In this document: positions 6,519 to 7,968 of the stretch, piece after piece
Layout of the letters: the number at the start of each line of letters is the position of its first letter
Numbering within the stretch: position 1 is the first letter of the stretch
Source: Deltaproteobacteria bacterium
Lineage (GTDB): Bacteria > Desulfobacterota > Desulfobacteria > Desulfobacterales > ETH-SRB1
DNA: 7,968 nucleotides
Direction of reading: 5' to 3'
Assembly (NCBI GenBank): GCA_019309665.1
Contig: JAFDFV010000084.1
Span: 1 to 7,968, forward strand
Translations under genes and position numbers: made by a program
The notes under the pieces: generated by a model
The model's input: only the letters and a program-made list of their open reading frames with translations
Told to the model about the DNA's origin: nothing
The model's database searches: none

Positions 6519-6648
6519 TTCTAACGTACGCTGCGGTCAGGGGCAGCCAGGGCTTCCACTGATTTTGTAAAAGCGGTAAATTCACAATTTATCGACACTT
6601 TTACAAATCGGCACGGCCCTTGCTGTCGCCTGCACTGGCTTGTTCTGT
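6519..6648 (-). other. attC-like recombination site (130 bp) ending the VacJ-like cassette
   Basis: On the + strand it starts TTCTAACGTACGCTGCGG and ends CACTGGCTTGTTCTGT. The inner arms CAGCCAGGGC (6544-6553) and GCCCTTGCTG (6616-6625) pair with one mismatch, with looser pairing outward. The middle holds a further long hairpin: TTTGTAAAAG (6564-6573) with CTTTTACAAA (6598-6607), and TAAATT with AATTTA around a three-base loop. The first ten bases of the conserved end, CTAACGTACG, are identical to the element at 5799-5925, and the spacing between inner and outer boxes is the same. The VacJ-like stop codon is only three bases beyond the right box. Confidence 0.6.
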
Positions 6649-6651
6649 GCC

Positions 6652-6999
6652 CTACAGCAAGTGTTTGTTAAGTTCGTCGTCTAAGGTGTCTACGACCAGG
6701 GGAACAACCTGAATCTCGAACCATTCGAGGAGGTCGTCGACCTTAGTCCTATTTTTGGGCCAATGTTGATCGTCAATTTCACGGAGCATCAGCTCCCATT
6801 CGAATATCGTATGAGCTAAGCCATCTGGAATGAGTTAGGACGGCGGCTCTTTCGTTTCTATTTTTGGTAAAAGGTAGGAGTGGGTGTATTCTCGTACCTC
6901 AGCAAATGTCTCCCTTGCTGAATCCGGTAACGATACGTAAAAATCATAAAATGCCTGCGTTGGTCTTACGACCACGATACTTCTATCAACTTCAAACAT
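6652..6999 (-). pseudogene. Conserved hypothetical protein (family often labelled VacJ) with an in-frame TAA
   Basis: From the ATG at 6999, with AGGAAGG eight bases upstream on the minus strand, the frame reads MFEVDRSIVVVRPTQAFYDF and continues to YLLPKIETKEPPS, where a TAA (6835-6837) stops it at 54 residues. The same frame then continues with LIPDGLAHTIFEWELMLREI, DDQHWPKNRTKVDDLLEWFE and IQVVPLVVDTLDDELNKHLL before a TAG at 6652-6654. The second part carries the family pattern E-L-x(n)-WP-x-NR-x(n)-EWF-x-I. From memory this matches a small cytosolic family whose members start with VRP-x-Q-x-F-x-D and are often mislabelled VacJ; their function is unknown. Total length, about 115 codons, is normal, so a single nonsense substitution or a read error is the simplest explanation. 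A longer start at 7107 has no ribosome site. Confidence 0.75.
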
Positions 7000-7220
7000 A
7001 CCGAATTCCTTCCTCGCACAGAACAGTGTTGATAAATGTAAAATTTTTCCATGATATAGGACTATATATCTGGAAAATATTTCCACGTATTCGTATATTA
7101 AGTTCAACTAAGGTAAATATTTCTTTTGAATTTTTTAACTCTTTTATTTATTATTAAATTTTATATAGTAACAATATAATATAATGAAAATATGGAAATC
7201 AAGATGAAATTTAAACCGAA

Positions 7221-7273
7221 TCCAGGACTTGCGGGACGTTGTTGACCATATTGAATAACTTTCCAGGACTTGC
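7221..7273. repeat. 12-bp direct repeat TCCAGGACTTGC
   Basis: TCCAGGACTTGC occurs at 7221-7232 and again exactly at 7262-7273, with start points 41 bases apart. The bases between copies are unrelated to the repeat. Twelve matching bases so close together are unlikely by chance. It could be a protein-binding pair, a target-site footprint or a remnant of recombination. Confidence 0.6.
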
Positions 7274-7337
7274 ATTCGTGCAGAACATTCATAACTCCAA
7301 ATTGTTTGTGGGTGTGCTTAAGAGAAGGAGATAGCCA

Positions 7338-7398
7338 AGTCTGCGGCCCCTTGGGGATTCCTATTAAGAGCCAAACGCAGACTCCCCTATTCTTTTTT
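7338..7398 (+). terminator. Hairpin with nested stem and downstream T-run (terminator or structured RNA)
   Basis: AGTCTGCG (7338-7345) and CGCAGACT (7376-7383) form a perfect 8-bp stem. Within it CCCC-TT-GGGG (7347-7356) can form a second tight stem. ATAG/CTAT pairs outside could lengthen the base. Six T residues follow at 7393-7398, so on the + strand it resembles an intrinsic terminator, although the T-run starts nine bases after the stem. No + strand gene is seen upstream for it to end. Confidence 0.45.
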
Positions 7399-7493
7399 AT
7401 TGAACGAAGGAAGTATTTACTCCAAACTCAACCTTAAAATCTGTTGCTTTCACAACCGGCTTCACGGTTTATTATATTTTTGACATGAATAGC

Positions 7494-7769
7494 TCATATT
7501 TGTTGCGCACTGGATTTGTTCATTTGAATTTGATGAGCGGGCAAGGGTTTGATCATTTTCAGCGCATCTAACTCAGATTTCCTTGCAAAATAAAGATCCC
7601 ATCTTAGCTGAATATTTATCCAGAAGTCAGGTGATACCCTAAAAAACTTTGCAAGCCTCAAAGCTGTACTCGGTGTAATTCCTCTTTTGCCGTTAATTAT
7701 TTCGTTTACCCTCTGATAATGAAGGGGCTCAATATAATGGTTATGCGTGGCAATTCCTTGAATTATCAA
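7494..7769 (-). pseudogene. higA: HigA-family antitoxin, N-terminally truncated, toxin partner absent
   Basis: The minus frame encodes a clear HigA core: QRVNEIINGKRGITPSTALR (residues 19-38), LAKFFRVSPDFWINIQ (39-54) and a C-terminal WDLYFARKSELDALKMIKPL. This is the XRE-type helix-turn-helix of the HigA addiction-antidote family, with the S-P-x-F-W-x-N-x-Q signature. Normal members begin with H-P-G-E-x-L-x-E-x-F and a full first helix. Here the frame opens only at KYLIIQGIATHNHY after a TGA at 7776-7778, has no ATG, and the nominal start is TTG without a ribosome site. A higB toxin gene would be expected just upstream on the minus strand. That space is instead taken by the divergent ATPase promoter. 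It is probably a relic, although a shortened DNA-binding protein cannot be excluded. Confidence 0.75.
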
Positions 7770-7808
7770 ATACTTTCATAAGTTAAATTTATAACTCGAT
7801 TGGTAGGT

Positions 7809-7875
7809 TTGACAATATTGTACTGTAATCGAATTTTGTCTTGACAATATCAGGTTAGGGTATTATATTGTCAAA
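7809..7875 (+). promoter_or_regulatory. Strong promoter with overlapping inverted-repeat operator
   Basis: TTGACA (7841-7846) and TATATT (7864-7869) are separated by 17 bases, a near-ideal sigma-70 promoter. TTGACAATAT (7841-7850) and its exact complement ATATTGTCAA (7865-7874) form a 10-bp inverted repeat that covers both promoter boxes. A further copy, TTGACAATATTG, lies at 7809-7820, and TTGTC (7836-7840) gives a second back-to-back half-site. A repressor bound here would block RNA polymerase. The -10 box ends only seven bases before the ATG of the next gene. Confidence 0.65.
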
Positions 7876-7876
7876 C

Positions 7877-7968
7877 ATGAAGAAGAAAAGGATATTATAC
7901 GAAAATATCTGGAAAATGCTTTCTATGCATAAGCAAATGGTTTTTATTGCCGGGCCGAGACAGGCAGG
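7877..7968 (+). CDS. AAA-type ATPase (AAA_14/DUF4143-like), N-terminal fragment cut by window end
   Basis: Thirty residues are visible, ending at the window edge. After a basic start (MKKKRILYENIW) comes KQMVFIAGPRQAG, which is a beta strand leading into a Walker A loop of the G-P-R-Q-x-G-K-T type. The lysine and threonine would fall just outside the window. G-P-R-Q is typical of the AAA_14 ATPases that usually carry a C-terminal DUF4143 domain; their function is poorly defined and they are common in accessory regions next to toxin-antitoxin genes. The distance from the ATG to the P-loop fits the family, which supports this start over internal ATGs at 7916 and 7925. There is no ribosome site, and the promoter lies almost on the ATG, so the transcript is probably leaderless. 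Confidence 0.7.
   Translation, partial: MKKKRILYENIWKMLSMHKQMVFIAGPRQA

Larger units (their letters stand above)
5245..6999 (-). mobile_element. Gene-cassette array of integron type (three cassettes, no integrase in window)
   Basis: Three successive gene units on the minus strand are each followed closely by an attC-like element: VacJ-like gene then 6648-6519, mazF-like pair then 5925-5799, hicBA then 5286-5245 (incomplete). The PemK-type stop codon lies inside the outer box of its element, as is common for cassettes. The pem unit measures about 720 bases from the end of one site to the end of the next. All genes share one orientation, and toxin-antitoxin pairs are frequent cargo of sedentary chromosomal integrons. 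Whether this belongs to a complete integron or an integrase-less cluster cannot be seen. An integrase and attI would be expected beyond the right edge. Confidence 0.6.
7000..7493. other. Long intergenic stretch with no supported gene
   Basis: I see no credible coding region on either strand over these nearly 500 bases. From about 7085 to 7200 the sequence is strongly AT-rich, including long runs of A/T around 7130-7190, and could hold the promoter of the minus-strand VacJ-like cassette. Beyond that are a 12-bp direct repeat and a strong hairpin, listed separately. A weak small hairpin, AACCG-GCTTCA-CGGTT (7454-7469), is followed by a T-rich run on the + strand. No CTAACGTACGC-type attC end was found here, so the right boundary of the VacJ-like cassette is not defined. 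Confidence 0.6.

Noticed and set aside
5799..6648. Reading the two inverted-arm elements as MITEs or insertion-sequence remnants.
   Set aside because: Their arms share structure but not sequence, there are no target-site duplications flanking both, and each sits at a gene end in the same orientation.
6667..6673. GTTAAGT, a perfect match to the GTTRRRY box, as the end of the second attC.
   Set aside because: It lies within the VacJ-like coding sequence, and alignment with the other elements places the outer box at 6642-6648.
6864..7157. 97-codon + strand frame.
   Set aside because: It is antisense to the VacJ-like gene, whose family motifs and ribosome site support the minus strand.
7192..7243. 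Short + strand peptide resembling the first residues of an integrase (MKFKPNPGL).
   Set aside because: It ends after a few more codons and nothing integrase-like follows in any frame, so the resemblance is too short to use.

Overview
The window is bacterial and almost certainly from a Gram-negative organism, because it carries a three-part envelope-spanning efflux pump. The repeats and protein styles remind me of sulfate-reducing Desulfobacterota, but no taxonomic marker is present, so this is only a guess. The window has two unlike halves joined at about 5.0-5.3 kb.

Left half (1-5035, + strand): the end of a heavy-metal efflux operon in czcCBA order. It holds the C-terminal part of a TolC/CzcC outer-membrane channel (1-405), a CzcB-type periplasmic adaptor (519-1604), a complete CzcA-type RND pump (1614-4730) and a small lipoprotein (4757-5035). 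Adaptor and pump are 9 bases apart. A spacer rich in inverted repeats separates channel and adaptor. The adaptor is unusual: it has His/Asp-rich ends, an exact 30-bp in-frame tandem duplication, and no alpha-helical hairpin between its two lipoyl half-motifs. Pump and channel would together move metal cations, most likely divalent ones, out of the cell.

Right half (about 5240-7000, - strand): best read as integron gene cassettes. Two elements of 127 and 130 bp (5799-5925 and 6519-6648) have attC architecture: outer TAAC/GTT boxes, imperfect inverted arms, and a long variable middle. A third, half or degraded, copy lies at 5245-5286. Each follows a gene end closely. In minus-strand order the cassettes are a VacJ-like hypothetical gene (broken), a MazF/PemK-type toxin-antitoxin pair, and a hicBA pair with a broken hicA. 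The hicA and VacJ-like genes each carry one in-frame TAA, with recognisable family sequence continuing beyond it in the same frame. No integrase is in the window.

Right edge (7000-7968): an AT-rich spacer of nearly 500 bp with a 12-bp direct repeat and a strong hairpin, then an N-terminally truncated orphan higA-like antitoxin (- strand). On the + strand follows the start of an AAA-type ATPase. Its promoter is overlapped by a 10-bp inverted repeat and lies so close to the ATG that the mRNA is probably leaderless.

In short, a conserved metal-resistance operon lies against a decaying accessory array of addiction modules. Of the modules seen, only the PemIK-like pair looks fully intact.
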